Assembly (NCBI GenBank): GCA_025350465.1
Contig: JANXXU010000008.1
Span: 1 to 64,000, forward strand
Direction of reading: 5' to 3'
DNA: 64,000 nt
Source of the DNA: Alphaproteobacteria bacterium
GTDB taxonomy: Bacteria; Pseudomonadota; Alphaproteobacteria; Micropepsales; Micropepsaceae
Below the pieces are notes generated by a model. The model was not told the origin of the DNA, did not search any database, and saw only the letters and a list, made by a program, of their open reading frames with translations. A program made the position numbers and the translations under genes. Of the stretch, positions 17,569 through 28,046 are shown piece after piece (the stretch's first letter is position 1; each line of letters begins with the position of its first letter).

Positions 17569-19299
17569 TCAAGAATTCCACCACTTCTGCCACGCCCCAG
17601 GGCTGAACCACGAGCCAAGCCATCCCCAGAAACCGCCCTCCGACGCCGACACGCCGCCGCCGGTACCGGCCACGTTCTGTTGAGGTCCAGGCTTGTCGCC
17701 GATGTCCAGCCACCGCGTACGATTCACGCCGCGTGGGTTCTCGGTCCAATTCAGCACGTAGCTCTTCACCAGCGGTCGGATGTATTGGAAAAACGTCGGC
17801 GCGACCGCAACGTCATTGAGCAGGAGCCCCGCGGCCTCGCCAAGCAATTTACCCCGTGCCGTCGCATCGGCTTCAATGCCGGCCTTGCGCATCAAATCGT
17901 CGAACGCCGCGCTCTTATAGCCTGGGTAGTTCAATTGGTCCGTCGTGCTTTCAAACAGGAACAACTGGCTCTGAGCGTCGTTGTAGTCGTAGATCCAGCC
18001 CGCGTTGGCGAGCTGGAAGTTCGCGGTCTTGAGCAAGTCGTAGTGGACCGCAAACTCTTTGGCGACGATGTCGACGTCGACACCGATCTGCTTCCACATC
18101 GCCTGCATCGCCACGGATTGCCGCTTCGGGTCGCTGCCGCTGTTGATGTAATTATACGTCAACTTGAGCGGCTTCTCCGGACCGAAGCCCGCTTGCTGCA
18201 GCAGCTGCCTGGCCTGTGCACGACGATCGTCCATCGATATGTCTTTCCACGGCACGTGCGCCGACATATCGACATTTGCGGTGCCGGGCGGCAGTACCGA
18301 AAATGCCGGAAGGCCATGCTGGCTGAAGAAAACCTGCCGCTGGATCGCTTCGGTGTCGATCGCCAGCGCCAACGCCAACCGCACGCGCCGATCGTTCAGC
18401 GGCGCGGCGCGCATGTTGATCACCGTATAAAGCACCCGCAGGCCCGTATATTTCCGCGTCTCGTTCGGAATGTTGGCGAAAAGCCATTTGTGTTCGGTCA
18501 GCGGCCAGCGGTCGAGCGTGTCGAGTTCGTCGGCGCGATACATCTTGAGCGCCGCGTTGCCGTCGGAGGTCGGGTAGAACCAGACCTCATCGATCTTCAC
18601 GTTGGCCGCATCGTAGAAGTAGGAATTCTTGACCATCTTGATGTGATCGTTCTGCCTCCGCTCCGCCAGCATATAGGGCCCGTTCGAGACCATGTTGCCG
18701 GCCTTGGTCCATTCGTCCTTGAATTTCTCCAGCACATGCTGAGGCAGGGGGTAGGCCGTGTAATGCGTCAACATTTCAGGCAAGTACGGTGCCGGATTCT
18801 CAAGTTCGATCACGAGCGTCTTCGCGTCGACGGCGCGCACGCCGAGTTTTTCGATCGGTAGTTCGCCCTTGTTGATTTTCTCGGCGTTCTTGATCGGATA
18901 GAGAATGTTTGCGTATTCCGCCGCAGTCGCCGGGTTGAGGATGCGGCGATAAGCATAAACAAAATCGTGGGCTGTCACCGGCGTGCCGTCCGACCATTTG
19001 TGATCGCGAATCTTAAAGGTCCAGCTCAAGCCGTCGGTTGCCGTCGTGGCGCTTTCCGCCGCGCCCAGGATGGGATGCCCCGCCGCGTCTTCGGTGTAGA
19101 GACCCACGAACAGGTCGCCCAGAATTTGATTCTCCGGGTCGCCCGAGACGTGATGCGGATCTAGGGACTTCGGTTCCGCGCCGTTGCCACGGCGCAGTAC
19201 CTTCGCCGCATCGGCGGGAGCGCCGAGTGCAATTGCCGTCAGCAATACAACGGCAAACCATGCCAGACGCGCGAGCCAATTTTCCCCGAGCTGCGTCAT
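17569..19299 (-). CDS. oppA: Periplasmic peptide-binding protein, OppA family (paralogue 2 of 4)
   Basis: A 576-residue paralogue. The signal peptide ends at APADA/AK; the mature start is KVLRRGNGAEPKSLDPHH, where a Lys replaces the Tyr seen in the other three copies. AGGGA lies 7 bases upstream of the ATG. The end is WLGSWFSPGAWQKWWNS after a GTGGG linker. It lies 73 bases upstream of copy 1 and 89 bases downstream of copy 3, with no terminator between, so a polycistronic transcript is likely. Confidence 0.9.
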   Translation of the reverse strand: MTQLGENWLARLAWFAVVLLTAIALGAPADAAKVLRRGNGAEPKSLDPHHVSGDPENQILGDLFVGLYTEDAAGHPILGAAESATTATDGLSWTFKIRDHKWSDGTPVTAHDFVYAYRRILNPATAAEYANILYPIKNAEKINKGELPIEKLGVRAVDAKTLVIELENPAPYLPEMLTHYTAYPLPQHVLEKFKDEWTKAGNMVSNGPYMLAERRQNDHIKMVKNSYFYDAANVKIDEVWFYPTSDGNAALKMYRADELDTLDRWPLTEHKWLFANIPNETRKYTGLRVLYTVINMRAAPLNDRRVRLALALAIDTEAIQRQVFFSQHGLPAFSVLPPGTANVDMSAHVPWKDISMDDRRAQARQLLQQAGFGPEKPLKLTYNYINSGSDPKRQSVAMQAMWKQIGVDVDIVAKEFAVHYDLLKTANFQLANAGWIYDYNDAQSQLFLFESTTDQLNYPGYKSAAFDDLMRKAGIEADATARGKLLGEAAGLLLNDVAVAPTFFQYIRPLVKSYVLNWTENPRGVNRTRWLDIGDKPGPQQNVAGTGGGVSASEGGFWGWLGSWFSPGAWQKWWNS

Positions 19300-19388
19300 T
19301 TCCAATCCCTTCCTCGCGAAAAATCGCTCGCACTCACCCGCAGAATCAACTGGCCCGCCACTGCGGCGGGCCATATCTCGCTAGATCG

Positions 19389-21101
19389 TCAAGATTTCCA
19401 CCACCTGGACCACGCCTCCGGACTGAACCAAGAACCGAGCCACGACCAGAAGCCGCCTTCCGACGCCGTTGCGCCGCCGGATGTGCCGGCGACATTTTGC
19501 TGCGGCCCGGGCTTGCTTTCCATGTCGAGCCAACGCGTGCGGTTGATGTCGCGCGGATTGTTCACCCAATTGAGCACATAGCTTTTCACGAGAGGTCTGA
19601 GATACGGATAGAAATTCGGCGCGAACGGCACGTCGTTCATGATCACGCCCGCTGCTTGGCCTAGCAGCTTGCCGCGCGTTGCGACGTCTTTCTCCGAATC
19701 TGCCCGCGCCATCAGCTTGTCGAATACGGGGTTCTTGTAGCCCGGATAGTTCATCTCGACGGTGGAGCTGACGAACAAGAAGAGCATGTTCTTCGCGTCG
19801 TTGTAGTCGAACACCCAAGCCGTCTGCGCAAGATCGTAGTTGTGTGTTTCGAGCAGTTTGTAATGAACCTTGAATTCAGTGGCCGCGAGTTCGATGTCGG
19901 CGCCGACGTCCTTCCACATCGCCTGCATGGCGACAGCGGCGCGCTTGACGTCGGGATTCTGAACGTAGTCATAGGTCAGGTGTAGTGGATGTCCGGGACC
20001 GAATCCGGCGGCGGCCAGCAACTTCTTGGCGTCGGCCTTACGCTGCTCCATCGTCATGCCGACCCATAGCACTTGCGCCGACTGATCGACGTTGGCTGTA
20101 CCCGGCGGCAAGATCGAGAGTGCCTCCACGCCATAGACGTGGCCATAAACATCGCGCTCGATCGCCTGACGATCGACGGCCTCGGCAAGCGCTCTGCGCA
20201 CGCGCACATCGTCCAGCGGCTTGCGGTTCACATTGAAGCTCGTGAACGTCACATTGAGCGCCGTATAACTGCGCGCTTCATTGGGGATGTGCTGTTGGAG
20301 CCATTTGTGCTCGTTCAGCGGCCATTGTTCCTGCGTGTCGAGTTCATCGGTGCGAAACCGCTTCAGCGCCGCTTCGTCGTTGTCCGTCGGATAGAAATAG
20401 ACCTCGTCGATCTTGACATTGGCCGCATCCCAGAACTTCGGGTTCTTGACCAGTTTGACGTGATCGTGGGGCCGCCATTCCGCAAGCACGTAGGGCCCGT
20501 TCGAGATCATGTTGCCGGGCTTCGTCCAATCGCTGGCGTATTTTTCGACGACATGCTGCGGCAGCGGAAACGCGGTGTAGTGCGTTAGAAGCTCAGGCAA
20601 GAACGGTGCCGGGTTTTCCAATTCGATGATCAGCGTCTGCGGATCGGGCGCGTGCACACCGAGCTGATCGAGCGGCAGCGTTCCTTTATTGACCTTCTCC
20701 GCATTCTTGATCGGATAAAGAACGTTGGCGTATTGCGCCGCGGTCGCCGGGTTCATTTCGCGCCGCAACGAAAAAACGAAATCGTCGGCCGTAACCAGCG
20801 TGCCGTCCGACCATGTGTGGTCGCGGATCTTAAAGGTCCAGGTTAGGCCGTCGTCGGAGGTCTTGACGCTCTCGGCAGCACCGAGGATCGGTTTCGCATC
20901 GGCCGCTTCGGTATAAAGACCCATAATCAGGTCCCCGATGATGTTGTTCTCGGGCGTGCCTGTCGCGCGCTGGGGGTCGAGGCTGTAGGGCTCGGCCAAG
21001 TTTCCGCGCCGCAGTATCTTTTCGGCCTCCGCTGGAATCGCGACCGACAACATAGCCGCGGCGGCAAGCAGTGCAGTCAGCAGGACTCGCCCTTCTCTCA
21101 T
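19389..21101 (-). CDS. oppA: Periplasmic peptide-binding protein, OppA family (paralogue 3 of 4)
   Basis: A 570-residue paralogue with a strong GGGAGG ribosome binding site and a short signal peptide ending IPAEA/EK. The mature start is KILRRGNLAEPYSLDP, identical to copy 4 in this block. The C-terminal tail is WLGSWFSPEAWSRWWKS after a TSGG linker. Ligand-pocket residues cannot be compared reliably by eye, but differences from the other copies concentrate in the middle domain, as expected if the copies bind different peptides. Confidence 0.9.
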   Translation of the reverse strand: MREGRVLLTALLAAAAMLSVAIPAEAEKILRRGNLAEPYSLDPQRATGTPENNIIGDLIMGLYTEAADAKPILGAAESVKTSDDGLTWTFKIRDHTWSDGTLVTADDFVFSLRREMNPATAAQYANVLYPIKNAEKVNKGTLPLDQLGVHAPDPQTLIIELENPAPFLPELLTHYTAFPLPQHVVEKYASDWTKPGNMISNGPYVLAEWRPHDHVKLVKNPKFWDAANVKIDEVYFYPTDNDEAALKRFRTDELDTQEQWPLNEHKWLQQHIPNEARSYTALNVTFTSFNVNRKPLDDVRVRRALAEAVDRQAIERDVYGHVYGVEALSILPPGTANVDQSAQVLWVGMTMEQRKADAKKLLAAAGFGPGHPLHLTYDYVQNPDVKRAAVAMQAMWKDVGADIELAATEFKVHYKLLETHNYDLAQTAWVFDYNDAKNMLFLFVSSTVEMNYPGYKNPVFDKLMARADSEKDVATRGKLLGQAAGVIMNDVPFAPNFYPYLRPLVKSYVLNWVNNPRDINRTRWLDMESKPGPQQNVAGTSGGATASEGGFWSWLGSWFSPEAWSRWWKS

Positions 21102-21152
21102 TCTTATTTTCCTCCCGGGTCGGTTGCATGTTTCGGCCGAGTTCAGTCGGCT

Positions 21153-22919
21153 TTACGAATTCCACCACTTTTGCCAAGCGTCCGGATTGAACCACGATCC
21201 GAGCCAAGATCCGATCCCGCCTTCCGACGCGATGGCTCTGCTGTTTGTTCCGGCCACGCTTTGTTGCGGCCCTACGTGGTCTGCGATGTCGAGCCAGCGT
21301 GTGCGATTGATGCGATGCGGATTGGTCACCCAACCGAGCACATAGGGCTTCACCAGCTGGCGCTGATATGGAAAGAAGCTCGGCGCGACCGGCATATCGG
21401 AGAGCAGCGTCGCTGAGGCCTGCCCGAGCAGTTTGCCCCTCGCGTTAACGTCGGCCTCTGCGTCCGCCTTGTCCAATAAGCTGTCGAAGGCCGCGCTGTG
21501 ATACGAGGCATAGTTCATCTCTACCGTTGATGTTTGGAAAAGGTAGAGCTGGTTCTTGGCGTCGTTGTAATCGAGGATCCAGCCGTCGCCCGCGACGTCG
21601 AAATCGTGCGTTTGCAAAAGCTTCTGATGCACCTTGGACTCGGTGGTCGCGATCTCGACGACAACGCCGATGTCCTTCCACATCGATTGCATCGCGACTG
21701 CGATGCGGCGGTTGTCGACGTTGGAACTGAAATTGTAGGTGAAGTGCAGCGGGCGTTCTGGTCCGAATCCCGCGACGGCCAGCAGCTTGCGCGCATCCGC
21801 GCGCCGCTCGTCCATTGTCTTGCCCGCCCATTCGACCTGCGCGGACCGATCGACGTTGGCGGTACCGGGCGGCAGGACGTTCAACGCCTCCGCGCCATAG
21901 CTCCCGGCGAAAATATCGTCAGCGATCGCCTTCCGGTCGATCGCCATCGCAAGCGCCTTGCGCACACGTACATCGTCGAAAGGCTTTCGCGTGGAGTTGA
22001 AGGACGTGTACTGAGCCCATAAGGCGGTGCCGCGATGCGCTTCGTTCGGGATATTCTTTGCGACCCAATCCCGCATCGCGATCGGATAGCGTTCCTGGGT
22101 ATCGAGCTCGCCCGCACGATACTTCTTCAATGCCGCCAAATCGTCGTCGATCGGATAAAAATAAATCTGGTCGATCTTAACGTTTGCTGCGTCATAGAAA
22201 TTTGCATTCTTGACGAGCTTGATATGATCGTGCGGTCGCCATTCTGTGAGCACGTAAGGTCCGCTCGCCGGCATCACGCCCGGCTTAGTCCAACCGCCTG
22301 GATGTCTTTCGACGAATCCGTTTGGAATTGGTAAAGCGGTTTGGTGTATCAACAGCTGTGGCAGAAACGGCGCCGGATGTTCGAGCTCTATGATTAGAGT
22401 CTTCGGATCGGTCGCGTGTACGCCCAATTCCTCGACGGGGACCTTTCCCCCGCCCTTGTTGAGCTTCTCCGCGTTCTTGATCGGATAAAGAACGTTGGCG
22501 TATTCCGCCGCCGTACCCGGGTTCATCTCGCGGCGTAGCGCGTAAACGAAATCATCTGCGGTGACCGGCGAACCGTCCGACCATTTGTGATTGCGTATCT
22601 TAAACGTCCACTTCAATCCATCGTCCGATGTCTGGACGCTTTCCGCCGCGCCAAGAATCGGATCGCCGTTTGCGTCTTCGGTGTAGAGGCCAAGAAATAT
22701 CTCGCCGAGGATGTCGGCTTCGTTGAGGCCGGTCGTGTGATGCGGATCGAGACTGTAGGGTTCGGCCAGATTCCCGCGACGGAGAATTTTCTCCGCATGT
22801 GCGGGGGAAACGGCGAGCCACGCGCAGGTCACGAGCAAGCTGGCAAGCGTCGCGAGGCCGATGCGCCAATCGAAATTCATCGCCCTTGCGACCGCCCGCT
22901 GCAGCTGAGGTCTGGCCAT
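21153..22919 (-). CDS. oppA: Periplasmic peptide-binding protein, OppA family (paralogue 4 of 4, promoter-proximal)
   Basis: A 588-residue paralogue, first in the four-gene array. The signal peptide is long (MARPQLQRAVARAMNFDWR then a hydrophobic core ending SPAHA/EK). ATG 22919 has GGAAGAGG upstream; an internal ATG at 22880 is an alternative. It shares EKILRRGNLAEPYSL with copy 3 and ends WLGSWFNPDAWQKWWNS. It also has small insertions (GGG before KVPVEELG). The 284 bases upstream separate it from a divergent small gene and probably contain both promoters. Confidence 0.9.
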   Translation of the reverse strand: MARPQLQRAVARAMNFDWRIGLATLASLLVTCAWLAVSPAHAEKILRRGNLAEPYSLDPHHTTGLNEADILGEIFLGLYTEDANGDPILGAAESVQTSDDGLKWTFKIRNHKWSDGSPVTADDFVYALRREMNPGTAAEYANVLYPIKNAEKLNKGGGKVPVEELGVHATDPKTLIIELEHPAPFLPQLLIHQTALPIPNGFVERHPGGWTKPGVMPASGPYVLTEWRPHDHIKLVKNANFYDAANVKIDQIYFYPIDDDLAALKKYRAGELDTQERYPIAMRDWVAKNIPNEAHRGTALWAQYTSFNSTRKPFDDVRVRKALAMAIDRKAIADDIFAGSYGAEALNVLPPGTANVDRSAQVEWAGKTMDERRADARKLLAVAGFGPERPLHFTYNFSSNVDNRRIAVAMQSMWKDIGVVVEIATTESKVHQKLLQTHDFDVAGDGWILDYNDAKNQLYLFQTSTVEMNYASYHSAAFDSLLDKADAEADVNARGKLLGQASATLLSDMPVAPSFFPYQRQLVKPYVLGWVTNPHRINRTRWLDIADHVGPQQSVAGTNSRAIASEGGIGSWLGSWFNPDAWQKWWNS

Positions 22920-23203
22920 TCGGTCCTCTTCCTTCGCTATTTTCCAACCGGCAAGCATGCGTGCGACCGCGTGAACTGCGCCTGAACAGGCACGTTCCCG
23001 GTTATCGTTGAAGTGGCACTGAGTTCGGATCGCTGGCGGCATAGGAGCGTACGGGCACGAAGTTGCACCGAATCACCACGCTCTCGCCTCCTTGAGCAGC
23101 CCCCTTGGGCTGGCGGGCTAGGTTATATAGGCTACATGGGGTTATGCAGAGGGGCGGGTGCCGGGGCGTTCGTTCCCTCCAGTCACGAAATTGCGAGTTC
23201 ATC

Positions 23204-23752
23204 ATGCGATTCTATTGGATATTTGCGGGGATGGCCGTCCTCACGACTTCGGCTTGGGCTGATCCGGCGCGCGACACCTTGAAGGAAATCACAAAATGCG
23301 CCGACATCGCGGGCGCGACCGACCGGCTGAAGTGCTTCGACGCGGCTGTTCCTCACGCGCAAACCGCTTTGTCGGCGCCTGAGGCACCTCCGCCGGCGCA
23401 AACCGCCCAGACGACAGAGGAGAGCGGCGGCGTCCTGGGCTGGTTTGGCTTCGAGCGCCCCGTAACGAAGCCCGAAGATTTCGGCAAGCCGGCGGTAAGG
23501 GTTGCCGATCCGCGAGAGATTACGACGCTCAGCGCCTCGGTCACCGAGTTCGCCCGCACGCCGTCCGGCCGCGCGCTCTTCATTTTAGACAACGGCCAGG
23601 TCTGGCGTCAGATCGACGGCGACGTGACCGAAGTCTCCGATCCGAACACCGGCGAGCAATTCAAAGTCGCCATCGAGAAGGCCGTTTTCGGCAGCTACGA
23701 TATGAAGATCAACGGCCACACCGGCCTCATCAAGGTTCGCCGCCTCAAATAG
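23204..23752 (+). CDS. Small periplasmic protein of unknown function inside the opp locus
   Basis: A 182-residue exported protein with a signal peptide (MRFYWIFAGMAVLTTSAWA) and an N-terminal CADIAGATDRLKCFDAA motif. That two-Cys motif recurs in many alphaproteobacterial periplasmic proteins of unknown role. A Pro/Ala-rich linker follows, then a beta-rich C-terminal domain ending VFGSYDMKINGHTGLIKVRRLK. It lies divergent from the oppA array and convergent with oppF (8-base gap), so it splits the peptide-transport locus. I do not recognise a function. Confidence 0.75.
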   Translation: MRFYWIFAGMAVLTTSAWADPARDTLKEITKCADIAGATDRLKCFDAAVPHAQTALSAPEAPPPAQTAQTTEESGGVLGWFGFERPVTKPEDFGKPAVRVADPREITTLSASVTEFARTPSGRALFILDNGQVWRQIDGDVTEVSDPNTGEQFKVAIEKAVFGSYDMKINGHTGLIKVRRLK

Positions 23753-23759
23753 CGGCGTC

Positions 23760-24742
23760 CTAATCCGGGAAAAGACACGCGACCAAATGGTCGCTCGCGC
23801 CGCCGCGCGGTTCGAGCGCTGGGATATCTTGCGCGCACTGGGCCTGTGCCTTGGGGCAGCGTGTTCGGAAGACGCAGCCCGACGGCGGATCGAGCGGTGA
23901 GGGCAGGTCGCCTTCGATCAGCAATCGCTTCTTGCCGCGCTCGACTTCGGGATCGGGCACGGGTGCCGCCGAGAGCAGCGCCTGCGTATAAGGATGGCGC
24001 GGACGCGACAGCAGGACCTGCGACTCCGCAATCTCCATCACCTTGCCGAGATAGAGGACCAGCACGCGGTGACTGACATGGCGCACGACGGCCAGGTCGT
24101 GACTGATGAAGATGAGCGCGACGCCCATTTCCTTCTGCAGGTCGGCGAGGAGATTGATGATCTGCGCGCGAATGGAAACGTCGAGCGAAGAGACGGGCTC
24201 GTCAGCCACGATCAGCTTCGGCTTCAAAATCATGGCGCGCGCGATACCGATGCGCTGGTTCTGTCCGCCTGAAAACTCGTGCGGATAGCGATTGATCATC
24301 TGCGGCAGGAGGCCGACTTTCGCCATCATCTCCTGGACGCGCGCTTTGCGTTCGTCGGCCTTGATTTGAGGCTCGAACGTGTCGAGCGGTTCGGCGATGA
24401 TGTCGCCCGCCGTCATGCGCGGGTTAAGGCTGGCGAGTGGATCCTGAAACACGATCTGCATCTCGCGGCGGCGCGATTTCATTTGTGCGCGCGTGAAGCC
24501 CGCAATGTTTGTGCCGAGCCAGGCGACAGTGCCCGCCGTCGGCTTGATGAGCTGAAGCACGGCGCGCCCGATCGTGGATTTGCCGGAGCCCGACTCGCCG
24601 ACGATGCCAAGAGTCTCACCTGGGAAGACGTCGAAATCGACGCCGTCGACCGCCTTGAGCGGCCGCGTCGCGCCGAACAGGCCGCCCGAACTGGTCGGGA
24701 AATGGACCTTGAGGCCTTTGATCGAGAGAAGCGGTTCGCCGC

Positions 24743-24746
<4 letters not shown>
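23760..24746 (-). CDS. oppF: Oligopeptide ABC transporter ATPase, OppF type
   Basis: A 328-residue ABC ATPase. Walker A GESGSGKST is at 50-58, the signature is FSGGQ (about 158-162) and Walker B LIVADE (178-183). The C-terminal oligopeptide-transporter extension carries the Cys cluster CVFRTRCPKAQAQC that in related DppD/OppF proteins can bind an Fe-S cluster. The insert SGGLFGATRPLKAVDGV between beta strands is typical of OppF. It is the last gene of oppBCDF and overlaps oppD by 4 bases. Confidence 0.93.
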
Positions 24747-25732
<986 letters not shown>

Positions 25733-25754
25733 GGTTCTGGGCGCGCTCCGGGAC

Positions 25755-26702
25755 CTAGCGATCCTTCGGGTCGAGCGCGTCGCGCAACCCGTCGCCGATG
25801 AAGTTGAAGCAGAAGAGCGTCACCACCATGAAGGCGGCCGGAAAGATCAGCATCCAGGGATAGCTTTCCATCTGGTCCTTGCCGTCTGAGATCAAGACGC
25901 CCCAGGACGTCGCCGGCTCTTGAACGCCGAGCCCTAAGAAGCTCAGGAAGCTTTCGGCAAGGATCACCGCAGGCACTGTCAAGGTCACGTAGACGATCAC
26001 GGGCCCTACGACGTTGGGCAAGATGTGCCGGCGAATGATCCCCCAGTTGGAAACGCCGGCCGCTTCGGCGGCTTCGATGAATTCTCGCCGCCGTATGGAA
26101 AGCGTCTGGCCTCTGACAATTCGAGCCATCGTCAGCCATTCGACCGCGCCGATGGCGATGAACATGAGGATGTAGTTGCGTCCGAACACCACGACCAAGA
26201 TGATGACGAAGAAGATGTAAGGCAGCGCATAGAGCACATCGACGAAGCGCATCATGTAGTTGTCGATGCGTCCGCCCAAGAATCCGGCGGTCGCGCCGTA
26301 AAGCACGCCGATGAGCAATGCCACGAAGGTCGCCGTCACGCCGATCGAGAGCGAAACCCGCCCGCCATGCATGACGCGGATGAAGAGATCGCGCCCGTTC
26401 GCGTCGGTGCCGAAGATGTGCCCTTGACCGACGGCCGACGGACAGGCATCGGCTTGGGAGCCGAAAATCGCCGTCATGCCGAGATAGTCGGGCGGCGGGC
26501 AGGAGATGCGATCGATATAAACTTGATCGAATTGATGCGGCCAGACGAACGGCATCACCACCGAGAGAAAGGCGACGATCGCCAGGATGACCATGGACGT
26601 GACCGCGGCCTTGTTCGCGAATAAGCGCCGGCGCGCGTCCTGCCACAAACTGCGGCCTTGGATTTCGCGCGGAGGTGCGGCGGCGCCGGTGATGCTGGCC
26701 AT
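25755..26702 (-). CDS. oppC: Oligopeptide ABC transporter permease, OppC type
   Basis: A 315-residue permease with six predicted membrane helices and the EAA-type cytoplasmic loop EAAEAAGVSNWGIIRRHILPN. The first periplasmic loop has an insert with two cysteines (ISCPPP and ADACPS). The typical HIFGTDANGRDLF block follows. The start (MASITG) shares one base with the oppB stop (TGATG). The frame is open upstream into oppB but that part is the wrong frame of oppB. Confidence 0.93.
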   Translation of the reverse strand: MASITGAAAPPREIQGRSLWQDARRRLFANKAAVTSMVILAIVAFLSVVMPFVWPHQFDQVYIDRISCPPPDYLGMTAIFGSQADACPSAVGQGHIFGTDANGRDLFIRVMHGGRVSLSIGVTATFVALLIGVLYGATAGFLGGRIDNYMMRFVDVLYALPYIFFVIILVVVFGRNYILMFIAIGAVEWLTMARIVRGQTLSIRRREFIEAAEAAGVSNWGIIRRHILPNVVGPVIVYVTLTVPAVILAESFLSFLGLGVQEPATSWGVLISDGKDQMESYPWMLIFPAAFMVVTLFCFNFIGDGLRDALDPKDR

Positions 26703-27760
26703 CAGTCGTATCTCACCTTTGGATCGAGCACCCCATAGATCACGTCGGCGACGAGATTGAGCATGATGACGAGCGTGGCATAGAGAATCACGACGCCCAT
26801 CACGAGGGTATAGTCGCGCTGCAAGGCACCGTTGATGAAGTAGCGCCCGATCCCCGGCAAGCCGTAGATCTGCTCCATAACGAGAGAGCCCGTCACGATC
26901 CCGGCGGTCGCGGGCCCCAGATAGCTCACGAGAGGCAACAGCGCCGAGCGCAAGGCGTGGCGTGTGATCACAAGGCGCTCCGGCAAGCCCTTGGCGCGCG
27001 CCGTTCGCACGTAGTTCGAGCGCAAGACCTCGATCATGCCGCCCCGCGTCAAGCGCGAAATCACGGCGATCTGAGGCAACGCGAGTCCGATCACCGGCAA
27101 GATCATGTTCCTGAAGGCGCCGTCTTCCCATCCGGCGACCGGCAGCCATCCCAAATAAACGCCGAGGATCAGCGTCAAGATCGGCGCCATGACGAAGCTC
27201 GGGATCGTGATGCCGAGCATCGCCAGCGTCATCGTCGAATAGTCGGGCCAGCGGTTCTGACGCAAAGCCGCAAACGTGCCGAGGAGCATCCCGATGATCG
27301 TCGCCAAGATGATCGCCGTTGAGCCGAGCCGCAGCGACACCGGTGCGCCATCGGCAATCAGCTCGGCGACGGTGAAGTCCTTGTACTTGAAGGACGGCCC
27401 AAAATCGCCTTGCAGTAGTTTGCCGAGATAGCCGCCGAGGCAGCGTGCTTCGCGCCCTGAGCCATCGAAGAATTTGCCTTCGGGGGTTTGCGTCAAGCCG
27501 CGCTTCTGCAGCCACTCGGGTGTTGCGGTGGCGCCGAACCGGATGCTGCAAACCTCGGGATCGATGTCCAGGAATTGGCGAAGCAACGGCTTGTCGAGAT
27601 CGTAGGCGGCCTTGATGTTCTTCTCGATCTCGGGCGGCAGCCGGCGCTCTTGATCGAACGGTCCGCCCGGCGCGAGCCGCATCATGAAGAACGTCATCGC
27701 GATGATGATGAGGAGCGTCGGAATCGAGCCCAACAACCGGCGAACGATATACCGCAACAT
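26702..27760 (-). CDS. oppB: Oligopeptide ABC transporter permease, OppB type
   Basis: A 352-residue permease, about 45 longer than the usual 306. The extra length lies in the first periplasmic region after MRLAPGGPFDQE and holds two cysteines (PEVCSIR and REARCLGG). The rest is standard: TARAKGLPERLVITRHALRSALLP split around 240-265 as the EAA loop, and six membrane helices. ATG 27760 (MLRYIVRRLLG) is preceded by AGGGGAA. It is the first gene of oppBCDF, so the operon promoter should lie in 27761-28046. Confidence 0.92.
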   Translation of the reverse strand: MLRYIVRRLLGSIPTLLIIIAMTFFMMRLAPGGPFDQERRLPPEIEKNIKAAYDLDKPLLRQFLDIDPEVCSIRFGATATPEWLQKRGLTQTPEGKFFDGSGREARCLGGYLGKLLQGDFGPSFKYKDFTVAELIADGAPVSLRLGSTAIILATIIGMLLGTFAALRQNRWPDYSTMTLAMLGITIPSFVMAPILTLILGVYLGWLPVAGWEDGAFRNMILPVIGLALPQIAVISRLTRGGMIEVLRSNYVRTARAKGLPERLVITRHALRSALLPLVSYLGPATAGIVTGSLVMEQIYGLPGIGRYFINGALQRDYTLVMGVVILYATLVIMLNLVADVIYGVLDPKVRYD

Positions 27761-28046
27761 GCTAGCCGCCGATTCCCCTTGAGCACGCCCAGAGACCGTG
27801 CCGACGCTGCCTGCGCATGCCAGAGCACGCCCTTGACCTGACGGCGCAACTGGTAATGTCAAACTTCATGAGCGCGTCATCAAAGTCAATGTGTTGTTTC
27901 CGGCAGTAACTCTGCATTGCTGGGGGCGCAAAGACTTCCGGGTGCTCAATGTCGATGGCCGTTCCCCTGTCATTTTGGCGAGGAGATTGCTTGCGCGGAC
28001 TCAAAGTCTTGGCGCAAGTTCCGCCTGCGGATGAGGAAGCGTGAGA

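Noticed and set aside
27833-27859. TTGACC ... TAATGT as promoter of the CoA transferase
   Set aside because: The spacer is only 15 bases and the start codon is nearly 190 bases away.
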